Below are positions 9,257 to 19,153 of a stretch of 64,000 bases of DNA, in pieces. Both the position numbers and the translations under genes were made by a program. Below the pieces are notes generated by a model that had not been told where the DNA came from, made no database searches, and saw only the letters and a program-made list of their open reading frames with translations. Source of the DNA: Actinomadura latina NBRC 106108 (GTDB lineage: Bacteria; Actinomycetota; Actinomycetes; Streptosporangiales; Streptosporangiaceae); assembly GCF_001552195.1 (NCBI RefSeq), contig NZ_BCQS01000011.1, positions 334,183 to 398,182 of the forward strand. Reading direction: 5' to 3'. Positions within the stretch are counted from its first letter, which is position 1. Each line of letters starts with the position of its first letter.

Positions 9257-9854
9257 CCGGATCCGCGAGATCTCGGGTGACGAGCTCGACCACGCCGGCT
9301 ACCACGGTGATTTCGCCCGTCATACCGCAGGTCTCAAGGGCGTGATCTGGAAGCTCGAACGCTCTCAGACTTTCCGGGAGCCGGATGATCCCAGCTGGCA
9401 CGCCTTCGCCTCCGGGAAATGGCGGCGCGCTCTGGACCTGCTGGAGCAAGATCGGGAAGCGGTCCATGCCGAGGCTCGCCGCAACAGGCGGCAAGGCTTG
9501 AAGATCAGGCGCGTTCGCGTCGTCGAGCATCCCCTGACCCCCTACCTCCAATGGGAGCTCCACGCACTGCGGATGCTCGCGGAAGAGGGCTTCGAGCTGA
9601 GCGTCCTCCCGGCGGGTGAACTCGCGTCGCTGGAAGCCCGCGGCCGGCTGCCCGAGGTGGTGATCATCGACGACCGCGTCCTCTATGAGGTCCGCTATCT
9701 GGCCGACTGGACGCCTTGCGGGGCCAAACGCATCAGTACACCCAAGGTGATCCGGATGGCCGGGGCCGAGATCACCGAACTCTTCGCCAAGGGCGAGCCC
9801 TTGCTCGACTTCTTCCGGCGGGAAGTGGCGCCGCTGCCCGCGCCGGCCGTCTGA
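9249..9854 (+). CDS. DUF6879 family protein
   Basis: The 201-aa protein shows the features I associate with DUF6879: a DPSWHAFASGKWRRALDLLE segment, a basic linker (EARRNRRQGLKIRRVRVVEHPLTPYLQWEL) and a C-terminal TELFAKGEPLLDFFRRE. The biochemical role is unknown. Family members often sit beside XRE/DUF397 regulators, and none is seen here. It starts 8 nt inside the upstream small gene. Confidence 0.7.
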   Translation: MLDRIREISGDELDHAGYHGDFARHTAGLKGVIWKLERSQTFREPDDPSWHAFASGKWRRALDLLEQDREAVHAEARRNRRQGLKIRRVRVVEHPLTPYLQWELHALRMLAEEGFELSVLPAGELASLEARGRLPEVVIIDDRVLYEVRYLADWTPCGAKRISTPKVIRMAGAEITELFAKGEPLLDFFRREVAPLPAPAV

Positions 9855-9876
9855 TCTATCGTTCGTAGACATCAAC

Positions 9877-10218
9877 ATGATCATCTCTGAATGGCAGATG
9901 TCATTCGAGACGAAGGCACTTCCGGAGATGCGCCTGCGCGCCATTTCCCGAGAGATGTTCAGCGCCCACCCTGGGCGCGCCTACTGGCGCGAAGCCCGGC
10001 AGGTGCGTTTGAGCACCTCGGAGACGAAGCGGGCACGCCTCTTCCACCAGATCCTCGACGAGGAGTACGACCAGGCCCCGGTGCCTCCCGCACCTGAACA
10101 TTCCCGTTCTCACCGCACCCGCGCACTGCAGGCCGGTGCGGCGGCCAGTGCCCTGGTGCTGGCCTCCCTCCTCGCCCGTGCCCTCACCCACCGGACGCGA
10201 AATAGATCAAGACGCTGA
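9877..10218 (+). pseudogene. 5'-truncated DUF6082-like gene
   Basis: The 113-aa frame resembles the C-terminal part of DUF6082 proteins (EWQMSFETKALPE, then MFSAHPGRAYWREARQVRL, then FHQILDEEY) and ends with a short hydrophobic segment and basic tail. The frame stays open upstream of the ATG and reads Ser-Phe-Val-Asp-Ile-Asn. That looks like continuing homology rather than untranslated sequence, and it runs back to the stop of the DUF6879 gene. I therefore think the N-terminal part has been lost. A functional short form from ATG 9877 cannot be excluded. Confidence 0.45.
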
Positions 10219-10442
10219 ACGTCGCGTGGCCTACCGCGACGCCATCCTCGCCCGCTACCTCCTCACGCTCCTGACCGAGGCTGGACGGGTGAGCGGCTGC
10301 GGCGGCATAAAGTCGTATGAACCCAGTAGAGTCGCGCAATGCTGCAGGTCTTCACGGTGCACAGGGCTGGGCGCCGGATGCCTGCCGGGCAGGCGCCACT
10401 GCTCTCCCTCGTAGGTCCCGATGACACCGGAGGCGCTGAGAC
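10219..10442. other. Upstream region of the three-gene helicase-kinase operon
   Basis: No gene is seen in these 224 nt. A GGAGG at 10429-10433, nine nt before the TTG at 10443, decides the start of the large helicase. An in-window ATG at 10421 is in a different frame. A weak -10-like TAGAGT lies at 10327-10332 without a good -35. Confidence 0.5.
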
Positions 10443-13400
10443 TTGAAGCCGACGCTGGCTGCGGAGGAGCTGCGGGAGAACCTGACGCAGTACCTGTCCA
10501 CGACGTTCGCGCTGAGCGACCCGTCGGCTCGGGAGGCGCTGCAACGGTTCCTCAATGACCCGGTGCAGGGCATCTTCCGGGGCCCGTACCTGCGGATTCG
10601 GACGCCATTCCGGAAGGCCGAGTCCGGTTGGCAGGACTGCCTTGAGTGGCACGGGCTCGACTTCCGTCCGCACCGGCATCAGGCAAAGGCGTTCGAGCGG
10701 CTCAGCACACTGCACGGCCCGGCGAAGCCGACGCTGATCACGACCGGGACCGGTTCCGGTAAGACCGAGTCTTTCCTGATCCCCGTGCTGGACCACTGCC
10801 GGCGGGAGCGGTCGAAGGGGCGCGGCGGCGTCAAGGCCGTCCTGCTGTATCCGATGAACGCGCTCGCCACCGACCAGGCGAACCGGCTCAACGACTACCT
10901 CCACAAGCACGGCATGGAGCAGGTCACCGCGGGCCTCTACATCGGAGACACGCCGGAGATCGGGTATCCGCGGGTGATGACGGACCGGGCGGAGATCCGC
11001 CGGAACCCGCCCGACATCCTGATCACGAACTACAAGATGCTGGACCTGCTCCTCCAGCGCGGCGACGACGTCCCGCTGTGGAAGGACGCGAATCTCACCT
11101 ACGTGGTGGTGGACGAGTTCCACACCTACGACGGCGCGCAGGGCACCGATGTGGCGATGCTGCTGCGCCGGCTGGCGGCCGTCACCGGCAAGGCCGAGCC
11201 GGGGAGGCCGCTGGGCGACATCTGCCCGGTCGCGACGTCCGCGACGCTGGGCGAGGGCGGTGACGGCGCGGAGATCCGGGCGGCTGCGGGGGAAGTGTTC
11301 GGGACGCCGTTCGCCGACGACGCGGTGATCGGGGAGGACCGCTGCACCGTCGACGAGTTCCTCGGTGAACTCGACTACGGGCTTCCGCTGCCGTCCCCGG
11401 ACGACCTCATCGCGTGCGGCGACCCGATCCACAAGCCGGACGCGCTGAAACGCATTCAGCGCGAGGTCACCGGCCGCGACGACCTCACACGGCAGCAGCT
11501 CGCGGAGGTGCTCAAGCAGCACATCCTCACCCGGGCCGTCCTGGAGCTGCTCAAGGACGGAGACCCGCAGACGCCCGAGCAGATGCTGAAGCTGCTGCCG
11601 AAGATGGGCGCGTACGCGTGGGGCGCGTCCATCCTCGACAATCCCGGCAAGGCGGCGAAGGCGCTGGCGCGGTTCGTGGCGCTGATCTCCGAGGCCCGCG
11701 ATCCCGAGGCCGACGACCCGGAGACTCCTTTCCTGCTGGTGGAGACGCACCTGTGGGTGCGGGCGGTGTCGCGGCTGCTGCGGATGGTGGACGACAGGGC
11801 CGCGTTCGCGTGGATCGGGGAGCCCCCGGTCTTGGAGGCCGACTCGGGCTTCGACCACTTCGGCAAGACGATGCTCCCGGCGGTCTACTGCCGGCACTGC
11901 GGACGGTCCGGCTGGACGGCGTTCTCGCCGCAGCGGGACCCGGGCGACCTCGTCACCGTCCCCGAGCGGATCTACCGGGCGTCCACCGGGCCGGAGAAGA
12001 AGCGGGTCCGGCCGATGATCGCGGCGACGAAGGCGGAGGTCGAGGCGCGAGTGCGCCGCCTCGCCATCCTCACCGGCGACGGCGTCAAGACGTTCGACCC
12101 GGCGCTGCACCGGTACGGCGCGATCGGCGACGGCGTGTTCGTCCTCACCGACATCGTGCACGACGAGTCGTCCGAAAACGCCGCGAAGCAGGACCGGTGC
12201 CCGGCCTGCGAGATGGACCAGGGCATCCGGTACCTCGGTGCGGGGCTGGCGTCGCTGGCGGCGGTGACGGTCACCCAGCTGATGGCGGGCCGGCAACTGT
12301 CCACTGATCCGCGCCGGCGGAAGACGCTGCTGTTCAACGACTCCGTCCAGGATGCCGCGCACCGGGCCGGGTTCGTGGCAAACCGGTCGTACGCCTTCTC
12401 CCTCCGGCGGCTGATCAGTTCGCGGCTGGAGCCCGGGAAGGGCGTGCGGCTGAACGACGTGATCGGGGATCTGGCCGCGGCGGCGAGCCAGTCCGGGGTG
12501 CTGCCCGCGGTCGTCCCGCCGGACCTGCACGAACGCCCCGAGGTGGACGCCATCCTCGCCGAGACCACCAGCGGCACCCCCGCCGCGTGGGGCCTGATCG
12601 GGGAGCGGCTGGCGTTCCAGACGATCCTGGAGTTCGGGCTGCGGTCCCGGCAGGGACGCACCCTCGACCTCACCCGCACCGCCGTCGCCGAGGTCGCACT
12701 GCCCGACCCCGCCCGCGCCGCGGCGCTGGCGAAGGACGTCCACACGCAGGTCACCGGCATGATCGAGCTTCAGACGCCGGAGCGGTACGCGACGCTCGTC
12801 CGGGGTCTGCTGGAACGGCTCCGCTACCGGGGCGCGATCAAGCACCGGTGGCTCGACGCGTGGATCACGAACGGCGGCACCAGCCGGTTCGGCGCGATCT
12901 GGGGGCGCCGCCCAGATGGGATGCCCGCGTTCCCGCGCGGGCTGAGCGCGCCCACGTTCCTGCTCGACCGGCAGAAGCGCAGGTCGGAGTTCGACCGGAT
13001 CGACGCCGACCAGGGCTGGGCGCAGGACTGGGCCGCCCGCTGCCTCGCCCTCGACCGGCGGCAGGCCGGCGAGTACCTGCGGCGCCTGCTGCCCGTCCTC
13101 GCCGAGGAGGGCCTCGTCGCCAAGCGCGTCATCGACGGCGCGACCGGGGTGTACGGGCTGCAGCCGGGGCACGTCCTCGTGCACGCGCTGACGGACGCGG
13201 AAGCCGACGAGGCCGGGCTCGGCTGCGATCGGTGCGCGTGGCAGCAGACGATCCGTCCCGAACTGGTGGACGCCTGGCGCGGGCAGCCGTGTCCCCGCTA
13301 CCGGTGCGGCGGCGCCCTCACCGACCGCGGCACCCGCAGCCACCGCGACGACTACTACCGGCGCCTGTACCTCGGGGAGGAGCCGTTCCGGGTGGTGACG

Positions 13401-16400
13401 GCCGAGCACACCGGCGCGCTCACCCGCCGGCAGCGTGAGGACGTCGAGGCGCGGTTCCGCAAGAAGGAGCAGCGCTACAACGACCCGAACGTGATGGCGT
13501 GCACGCCGACACTGGAACTCGGCATCGACATCGGCGACCTGTCCGCGGTGATCCTGGCGTCGCTGCCGCCCGGCCCCGCCAACTACGTCCAGCGGGTCGG
13601 GCGGGCCGGGCGCAAGACCGGCAACGCGTTCCTGGTGACGCTCGTCGGCCGGCACCCTCGCGACCTGTACTTCATCAACGAGCCCCAAGCGATGATCGCG
13701 GGCCGGATCGTTCCGCCGGGCAGCTACCTGTCCGCCATCGAGATCCTGCGCCGCCAGTACGCCGCGCACCTGGTCGACCTGTGCGCGCGGGGCCGGCTAC
13801 CGGGCGTGCTGCCGCTGCCGCGCCGCACGTCCGCGCTGTTCGGCGAGACGGGCTGGCTCGCCGCGTTCACCGCCGCCGCGCTGGAGTGCGGAGCCGTCGA
13901 GGCGTTCCTCGACCTGTTCGGCGGGTCGGTGTCGCCGGACGCCGCCGCCGATCTGCGCGCGTTCGCCACCGCCGGGCTGAAGGACGTCGTCCGGGACGTC
14001 GAGGAGCGGTGGGAGGCCCGCCGCGCCGACCTGAAGGACCGCCTCGACCGCATCGACGAGGCCATCGACTCGCTCCTCGAATCGGACCCCTCGCAGAATG
14101 CGACCCGGCGGTCGCTGCGCTCCGAGCGAGGCGGGATCGCGCGGCTGATGGGCGACATGGGGCGGCGCAGCGCGCAGGGCACCCTCGTCGAACTCGGGCT
14201 GCTACCGAACTACTCGCTGCTCGACAACGTCACCACGCTCGAAGCGACGGTCACGTGGGAAGAGGAGAACGCCGAGGAGCGGACGTACCACAGCGAGGTC
14301 CGCGAGTACGGGCGGTCGGCGCGGCTCGCGCTGACCGAGCTCGCGCCCGGCAACTCCTTCTACATCCGCGGCTACCAGCACAAGGTCAGCGGGCTGGACA
14401 TCGGCACCGAGTCGCGTCCCTCCTGGGAGCAGTGGCGGGTCTGCCCCAGCTGCGGGCACGTCCGGACGGGCCTCGACGCGGGGGGCGACATCTCGGCGTG
14501 CGCGCGGTGCGGCGACCCCGCCATCGGGGCCGTGCAGAACCTGCACAAGGTGCTGCGGCCGGTGCGGGTGTTCGCGCACGACCGGCGGGACGAGGCGCGG
14601 ATCGGCGACGACTCCGACGAGCGGCAGCGCCGGTACTACGAGGACGCCGTCGCCGTCGACATCGACCGCGCCGACATCGCGCCCGGGTCGTGGCGGCACT
14701 CGGGCGCCGTGTTCGGGGTCGACTTCACCCGGCACGCGGTGGTCCGCCGGTTCAACCTCGGAGTGCGGCGCACCGACCGGCGCGACGTCGCCCGGTTCGC
14801 CGGAGACGAACGGCAGATCGCCCATTTCCACGTCTGCCCGTCGTGCGGCGGCGCGACCGTCGACGGCCCGCCGGGGCAGGACGACGAGAACGGACGGGAC
14901 GCGCTGATCGCGGCGTCCTCCACGGACCGGAGCCGGCGGCACCACCGCACCTGGTGCTCCTACCGGCGCGCGTCGCGGGACGCCGACCACCACAAGATGA
15001 TCCTGGCGCACGAGCTGCGGACGGAGGCGCTGCGGATTCTGCTGCCGGTCGCGACGCTGTACGTCGAGGAGCGGACGGCGTCGTTCCAGGCGGCGCTGAT
15101 GGCGGGCGTCGCGGCCCGCTACGGCGGCGACCCCGACCACCTGGAGATCGTGACGGCGACGATGCCGGACCAGGCGACCGGCCGGCGGCGGCGCTTCCTC
15201 GTCCTGCACGACACGCTGCCCGGCGGCACCGGATACCTGCACCGGCTCGCCGACCCCGCGGAGTTCCGCCGGGTCCTGGAGGCGGCCCACGCCCGTGCCT
15301 CCGAATGCCCGTGCCGGGAGGAGCCGGGGAAGCGCGCGTGCCACCGATGCCTGCTCTCGCACGTCCCGGGGACGCTGTTCGACAAGGTCAGCCGGGCCGA
15401 GGCCGTCGACATGCTGGAAGAGCTCCTGGAGGAATGGCAGACGGCGTCCGTCGCCGACACGAGCGAGATCTCGCTGTGGGACCAGGTCGAGAGCGAGCTC
15501 GAGTCGCGGTTCCTGGAGGGGCTGGAAACCTGGGCGAAGCGGGACGGCGGCAACGCGTCGCTGACGCGCGGCCCGGTCGTCGCCGGACGCAAGACCGCCG
15601 ACCTGCGCATCGAGATCCCGAACACCGGCTCGGGCGGCGCGGCCATCCGGCGGTGGCGGGTGACCCTGCAGAACACGATCCGGGGGACGCGCCCGGACGT
15701 GGTGTTCCGGCTGGTCGACGACGAGCCGCAGCAGGTCACGGTGTATCTCGACGGGTACAACTACCACGCGGCCCCGGAGATCAACCGGCTCGCCGACGAC
15801 GCCGCCAAGCGGGCCCAGCTCCGGGCGCACGGACGGCTGGTGTTCGCGCTCACCTGGAAGGACCTGGACGAGTGGGAGGCCCGCCGCCACGAACCCTGTG
15901 ACGGCGTCGAGGCCTACAGCCCGTACCAGAACAACGCGCGGCTGGCGGCCAGGAAACTGTACGGACGGGCCGGCGACCCGGACGAGCTGCCGCGCACGAT
16001 GTGGACCAACCCCGTCGACACGTTGCTCGCCTACCTCGCCGAACCGGACCGGGACGTGTGGCTGCGGCGCGCCGAGGCCGTCACCTTCGGGGTGCTGAAC
16101 TCCGGCCTCCGGACGGGCGGGACGCGCAGCGACCGCGCCGGCGTGGCCGCGCGCGTGAACGCCGCGCTGCGCGGGGAGCCGCTGCCCGCACTGGAGCAGG
16201 GAACGGTCGAGGTGTACGCGGCCGCCCCGCTCACCGTGATCCTCGACAAGAGCCGCAGCGGCGCCCCCGCGTGGAGCGCCTTCGTCGTCATCGACGACCG
16301 GAACGAGACCATCGTCGCCGACACCGACGCGCACAAGCGGCGGTGGGCGAGCTGGCTGTACTGGGGAAACCTGCTGCAGTTCCTCGACCACGGCGGCGGC

Positions 16401-16955
16401 GACGGCGGGCAGCTCGCACTGTCGGAGATCGACCGGTTCGACCCGGCGCTGCTCGCGGCGTCCGGCGGCGAGGGGCGGCAGGCCGCGCTCAGCCTCGTCC
16501 CGCTGGACGAAGACCTGCGGGACGAGCCGGAGGCGATCACGGAGCCCGCCGCGACCGTCCCGGCTCCGGCGCCGTCCCACGAGGAGCCCGCACCGACGCG
16601 CGTCGACGCGGCGGAGCCGGAACCTGCCCCCGAGCCGACGGTGTTGACCGACAGTTGGGTGGACGTGCTCGACATGATCGATCCCGACGAGCCCGGCCTG
16701 GCCGCGTTCGTCCGTGGCCTGGCCGCCGCCGGGATCGCCGCGCCGCCGGACTCCGGCATCGGCTACGAGTTGGGCGAACAGGCGTGGCAGGCGGAAGTGG
16801 CCTGGCCTGACCGCAAGATCGCGATCGTCCTGGCCGGGGACGGCGAGGAGGCACAGCGCCGCGACACCGCCTACGCGGAGGCGGGGTGGGACGTCCGGGC
16901 CGTGGACGGCTGGACGCGCGAAGAACTGGTTGATCGAATCGAAGGAGCGAAGTGA
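10443..16955 (+). CDS. Very large DEAD/DEAH-box helicase with DUF1998-like domain
   Basis: This 2170-aa SF2 helicase starts at a TTG backed by GGAGG. Walker A is TGTGSGKTES (Lys107), the DEAH-type box is D224-E-F-H227, and motif VI is QRVGRAGR near 1050-1057 after TPTLELGIDIGD. Paired cysteines occur at several places (CRHCGRSG, CPACEM, CDRCAW, CPSCGH/CARCGD). Around 1589-1640 the run HDTLPGGTGYL then CPCREEPGKRACHRCL is the DUF1998 signature. The last 80 residues (GYELGEQAWQAEVAWPDRKIAIVLAG) resemble a PD-(D/E)xK-type nuclease core. Size and domains recall DruE (Druantia) and DrmA (DISARM). It overlaps the next gene by GTGA and leads a three-gene operon. A defence role is inferred. Confidence 0.85.
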   Translation: MKPTLAAEELRENLTQYLSTTFALSDPSAREALQRFLNDPVQGIFRGPYLRIRTPFRKAESGWQDCLEWHGLDFRPHRHQAKAFERLSTLHGPAKPTLITTGTGSGKTESFLIPVLDHCRRERSKGRGGVKAVLLYPMNALATDQANRLNDYLHKHGMEQVTAGLYIGDTPEIGYPRVMTDRAEIRRNPPDILITNYKMLDLLLQRGDDVPLWKDANLTYVVVDEFHTYDGAQGTDVAMLLRRLAAVTGKAEPGRPLGDICPVATSATLGEGGDGAEIRAAAGEVFGTPFADDAVIGEDRCTVDEFLGELDYGLPLPSPDDLIACGDPIHKPDALKRIQREVTGRDDLTRQQLAEVLKQHILTRAVLELLKDGDPQTPEQMLKLLPKMGAYAWGASILDNPGKAAKALARFVALISEARDPEADDPETPFLLVETHLWVRAVSRLLRMVDDRAAFAWIGEPPVLEADSGFDHFGKTMLPAVYCRHCGRSGWTAFSPQRDPGDLVTVPERIYRASTGPEKKRVRPMIAATKAEVEARVRRLAILTGDGVKTFDPALHRYGAIGDGVFVLTDIVHDESSENAAKQDRCPACEMDQGIRYLGAGLASLAAVTVTQLMAGRQLSTDPRRRKTLLFNDSVQDAAHRAGFVANRSYAFSLRRLISSRLEPGKGVRLNDVIGDLAAAASQSGVLPAVVPPDLHERPEVDAILAETTSGTPAAWGLIGERLAFQTILEFGLRSRQGRTLDLTRTAVAEVALPDPARAAALAKDVHTQVTGMIELQTPERYATLVRGLLERLRYRGAIKHRWLDAWITNGGTSRFGAIWGRRPDGMPAFPRGLSAPTFLLDRQKRRSEFDRIDADQGWAQDWAARCLALDRRQAGEYLRRLLPVLAEEGLVAKRVIDGATGVYGLQPGHVLVHALTDAEADEAGLGCDRCAWQQTIRPELVDAWRGQPCPRYRCGGALTDRGTRSHRDDYYRRLYLGEEPFRVVTAEHTGALTRRQREDVEARFRKKEQRYNDPNVMACTPTLELGIDIGDLSAVILASLPPGPANYVQRVGRAGRKTGNAFLVTLVGRHPRDLYFINEPQAMIAGRIVPPGSYLSAIEILRRQYAAHLVDLCARGRLPGVLPLPRRTSALFGETGWLAAFTAAALECGAVEAFLDLFGGSVSPDAAADLRAFATAGLKDVVRDVEERWEARRADLKDRLDRIDEAIDSLLESDPSQNATRRSLRSERGGIARLMGDMGRRSAQGTLVELGLLPNYSLLDNVTTLEATVTWEEENAEERTYHSEVREYGRSARLALTELAPGNSFYIRGYQHKVSGLDIGTESRPSWEQWRVCPSCGHVRTGLDAGGDISACARCGDPAIGAVQNLHKVLRPVRVFAHDRRDEARIGDDSDERQRRYYEDAVAVDIDRADIAPGSWRHSGAVFGVDFTRHAVVRRFNLGVRRTDRRDVARFAGDERQIAHFHVCPSCGGATVDGPPGQDDENGRDALIAASSTDRSRRHHRTWCSYRRASRDADHHKMILAHELRTEALRILLPVATLYVEERTASFQAALMAGVAARYGGDPDHLEIVTATMPDQATGRRRRFLVLHDTLPGGTGYLHRLADPAEFRRVLEAAHARASECPCREEPGKRACHRCLLSHVPGTLFDKVSRAEAVDMLEELLEEWQTASVADTSEISLWDQVESELESRFLEGLETWAKRDGGNASLTRGPVVAGRKTADLRIEIPNTGSGGAAIRRWRVTLQNTIRGTRPDVVFRLVDDEPQQVTVYLDGYNYHAAPEINRLADDAAKRAQLRAHGRLVFALTWKDLDEWEARRHEPCDGVEAYSPYQNNARLAARKLYGRAGDPDELPRTMWTNPVDTLLAYLAEPDRDVWLRRAEAVTFGVLNSGLRTGGTRSDRAGVAARVNAALRGEPLPALEQGTVEVYAAAPLTVILDKSRSGAPAWSAFVVIDDRNETIVADTDAHKRRWASWLYWGNLLQFLDHGGGDGGQLALSEIDRFDPALLAASGGEGRQAALSLVPLDEDLRDEPEAITEPAATVPAPAPSHEEPAPTRVDAAEPEPAPEPTVLTDSWVDVLDMIDPDEPGLAAFVRGLAAAGIAAPPDSGIGYELGEQAWQAEVAWPDRKIAIVLAGDGEEAQRRDTAYAEAGWDVRAVDGWTREELVDRIEGAK

Positions 16956-19153
16956 GCGGGGCGACGCTGCGGCTGCTCGACCGGGCCGAGAAGGAGATCC
17001 TGAAGCTCCCCCGCGCGGTGAAGGGCGCGATCTACGACTTCCAGCACAAGTTCCGCAACGACCCGCGCAACAAGGGGCTGCGGTTCAAGCAGCTGAAGAA
17101 CTCGCAGCTGTACTCGGCGCGCGTCAACGACGACTACCGTGCGCTGCTGCTGCACGCGGGCGGTACCGAGTACATCCTCGTGGCGGTCGAGCCGCGCGGC
17201 GAGGTGTACGACCACCTCGACCGGTACCGGTACCAGATCAACCCGGTCACGGGCGGCATCGAATTCCTGGACCTCGTCGTGGCGGAGGAGGTCGTCGGCG
17301 GCAACGGCAACGGGCGGCCGCAGCCGGAACCGCGGCCGGAACCGGCACCCTCGCCGGAGCCGGTAGCGGCGGCGCCACTGTTCGCCGCATACTCCTCCGA
17401 GCAGCTCCTCGACCTCGGCGTCGCCGAGCCGCTGCTGCCGCTCATCGCGAAGATCACCACCGAGGACGAACTGCTCGGGCTCGTGTCGTACGCGCCGCAG
17501 CTGACAGGGGAAGTCCTGCTCGCGCTACACGACGGCGCGTCCCCGGAGGATGTCCTGGAGCAGGTGACCGCGCCCGTCGCCGCCGAGGAGGAGGTCGACA
17601 CCGAGGACTACGCGGCGGCCCTCGCCCGTCCCGCCACGGCCGTCACCACCGCCGACGCCGACCTGCGCGAAGTGCTCGAACAGGGCGACTTCGGCCGCTG
17701 GAAGGTGTACCTGCACCCGACGCAGCGCAAGCTCGTCGAGCGCGACTACAACGGCCCGGCGCGGGTCAGCGGCGGTCCCGGCACCGGCAAGACGATCGTC
17801 GCGCTCCACCGCGTCAAGCATCTCGTGGACCGGCTCCCGGCCAGCGGCGGAAAGGCCGTCCTGCTCACCACATTCAACAAGAACCTGGCCGCCGACCTCG
17901 AACAGCGGCTCATCGCCCTCGCCGGCGAAGAGGTCGCCGCCCGCGTCCACATCACGAACGTCGACAAGCTCGCCAGCGAGATCGTCGCGGAGTCCGAACG
18001 GGGCCGGGCGCGTCGCCGCCTCGACGATGAGAAGGCCCGCAAGGAGTGGGACGACCTGCTCGCGGAGGAGAACGAGACCCGCTGGGACGCCGGGTTCCTG
18101 CACGAGGAATGGTCGCAGGTGATCCTCGGACAGGGGCTGCGGACACAGGCCGAGTACTTCCGGGCCCGCCGCGCCGGGCGGGGCCGCCCGCTCAACCGCG
18201 CCGACCGCAAGCGGATCTGGAACCTCACCGAGCGGTACGTGATGCGGCTGGAGAACAACAACCTGTCGACGCTCCGGCAGGTGACCGAGCGTGCCGCGCA
18301 GATCGAGGCGGCCCGCGCCCGTGACCGTGCGGCGTACCAGGAGAGGCAGGCCGACTCGCCGAAGCTGCAGGACGAGTCCGGTATGCGGCTGCGCCCCCGC
18401 TACCAGCACGTCGTCGTGGACGAGGCGCAGGACCTGTCCGCCGCGCACTGGCGGATGCTGCGCGCGATGGTCGACCCGGGGCGCAACGACATGTTCATCA
18501 CCGGCGACACGCACCAGCGCATCTACGGCAACCACGTGTCGCTCGGCAACCTCGGCATCGCGATCCGCGGCCGGTCGTCCCGGCTGACGCTCAGTTACCG
18601 CACCACGCACGAGATCCTCGGCACCGCCGTCAGGGTGCTCGGCGGGGAGCAGTGGGACGACCTGGACGACGGCCGCGACGACCTCGCCGGCTACCGCTCC
18701 GTGCTGCGCGGCGCCGTCCCGGAACTGCGCGGCTTCTCCACCTGGGACGCCGAACTGGACGGCATTGTCCAGCAGATCAGGGCATGGGACGGTGACTCGA
18801 TCGCGGTGTGCGTCCCCGAACGCCGCATGGTCGCCGAGGTCGAGACCCGCCTCGCCAAGGAGGGCATCGTCGCCTGCGCTATCACCGCGGACGGCCCCCG
18901 GTATGTCGAGGCGCCAGTCCACGTCGGCACCATGCACCGCTTCAAGGGCCTCGAATACCAGAACATGATCATCGCGGGTGTCGCGGAGGGCCTCGTCCCC
19001 GCCGCCCGGATCACCCGGTTCGCAGAGGAGGACCCGCTGCGCCACCGGCGGGACCTCCGGACCGCGCGCTCCCTGCTGTTCGTCGCCGTCACCCGTGCGC
19101 GTGACAACGCCGTCATCACCTGGCACGGCACGAAGAGCGGGTTCCTGCCGTGA
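16952..19153 (+). CDS. UvrD-like SF1 helicase with RelE/ParE-like N-terminal domain
   Basis: This 733-aa protein starts at GTG 16952 (SD GAAGGAG at 16941-16947) inside the stop of the large helicase. Residues about 1-105 look like a RelE/ParE toxin fold: LDRAEKEILKLPRAVKGAIYDF, RFKQLKNSQLYSARVNDDYRALL, then VEPRGEVYDHLDRYRY. A Pro/Glu linker follows. The SF1 core has Walker A GGPGTGKT (Lys280), motif II V-D490-E-A-Q493, an LTLSYRTTHEI segment, GTMHRFKGLEYQNM and AVTRARD at the end. RelE-fold domains cleave mRNA or poison gyrase when free; in a fusion they could bind or cut nucleic acid. The kinase gene follows with a GTGA overlap. Confidence 0.85.
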   Translation: MSGATLRLLDRAEKEILKLPRAVKGAIYDFQHKFRNDPRNKGLRFKQLKNSQLYSARVNDDYRALLLHAGGTEYILVAVEPRGEVYDHLDRYRYQINPVTGGIEFLDLVVAEEVVGGNGNGRPQPEPRPEPAPSPEPVAAAPLFAAYSSEQLLDLGVAEPLLPLIAKITTEDELLGLVSYAPQLTGEVLLALHDGASPEDVLEQVTAPVAAEEEVDTEDYAAALARPATAVTTADADLREVLEQGDFGRWKVYLHPTQRKLVERDYNGPARVSGGPGTGKTIVALHRVKHLVDRLPASGGKAVLLTTFNKNLAADLEQRLIALAGEEVAARVHITNVDKLASEIVAESERGRARRRLDDEKARKEWDDLLAEENETRWDAGFLHEEWSQVILGQGLRTQAEYFRARRAGRGRPLNRADRKRIWNLTERYVMRLENNNLSTLRQVTERAAQIEAARARDRAAYQERQADSPKLQDESGMRLRPRYQHVVVDEAQDLSAAHWRMLRAMVDPGRNDMFITGDTHQRIYGNHVSLGNLGIAIRGRSSRLTLSYRTTHEILGTAVRVLGGEQWDDLDDGRDDLAGYRSVLRGAVPELRGFSTWDAELDGIVQQIRAWDGDSIAVCVPERRMVAEVETRLAKEGIVACAITADGPRYVEAPVHVGTMHRFKGLEYQNMIIAGVAEGLVPAARITRFAEEDPLRHRRDLRTARSLLFVAVTRARDNAVITWHGTKSGFLP

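Noticed and set aside
10263..13769. 1168-aa open frame on the minus strand opposite the giant helicase
   Set aside because: It is antisense to a gene with clear motifs and has the Arg/Gly/Val-rich composition produced by the complementary frame of high-GC codons.
14202..16580. 792-aa minus-strand open frame
   Set aside because: Same reason: complementary-frame artefact with no domain or RBS.
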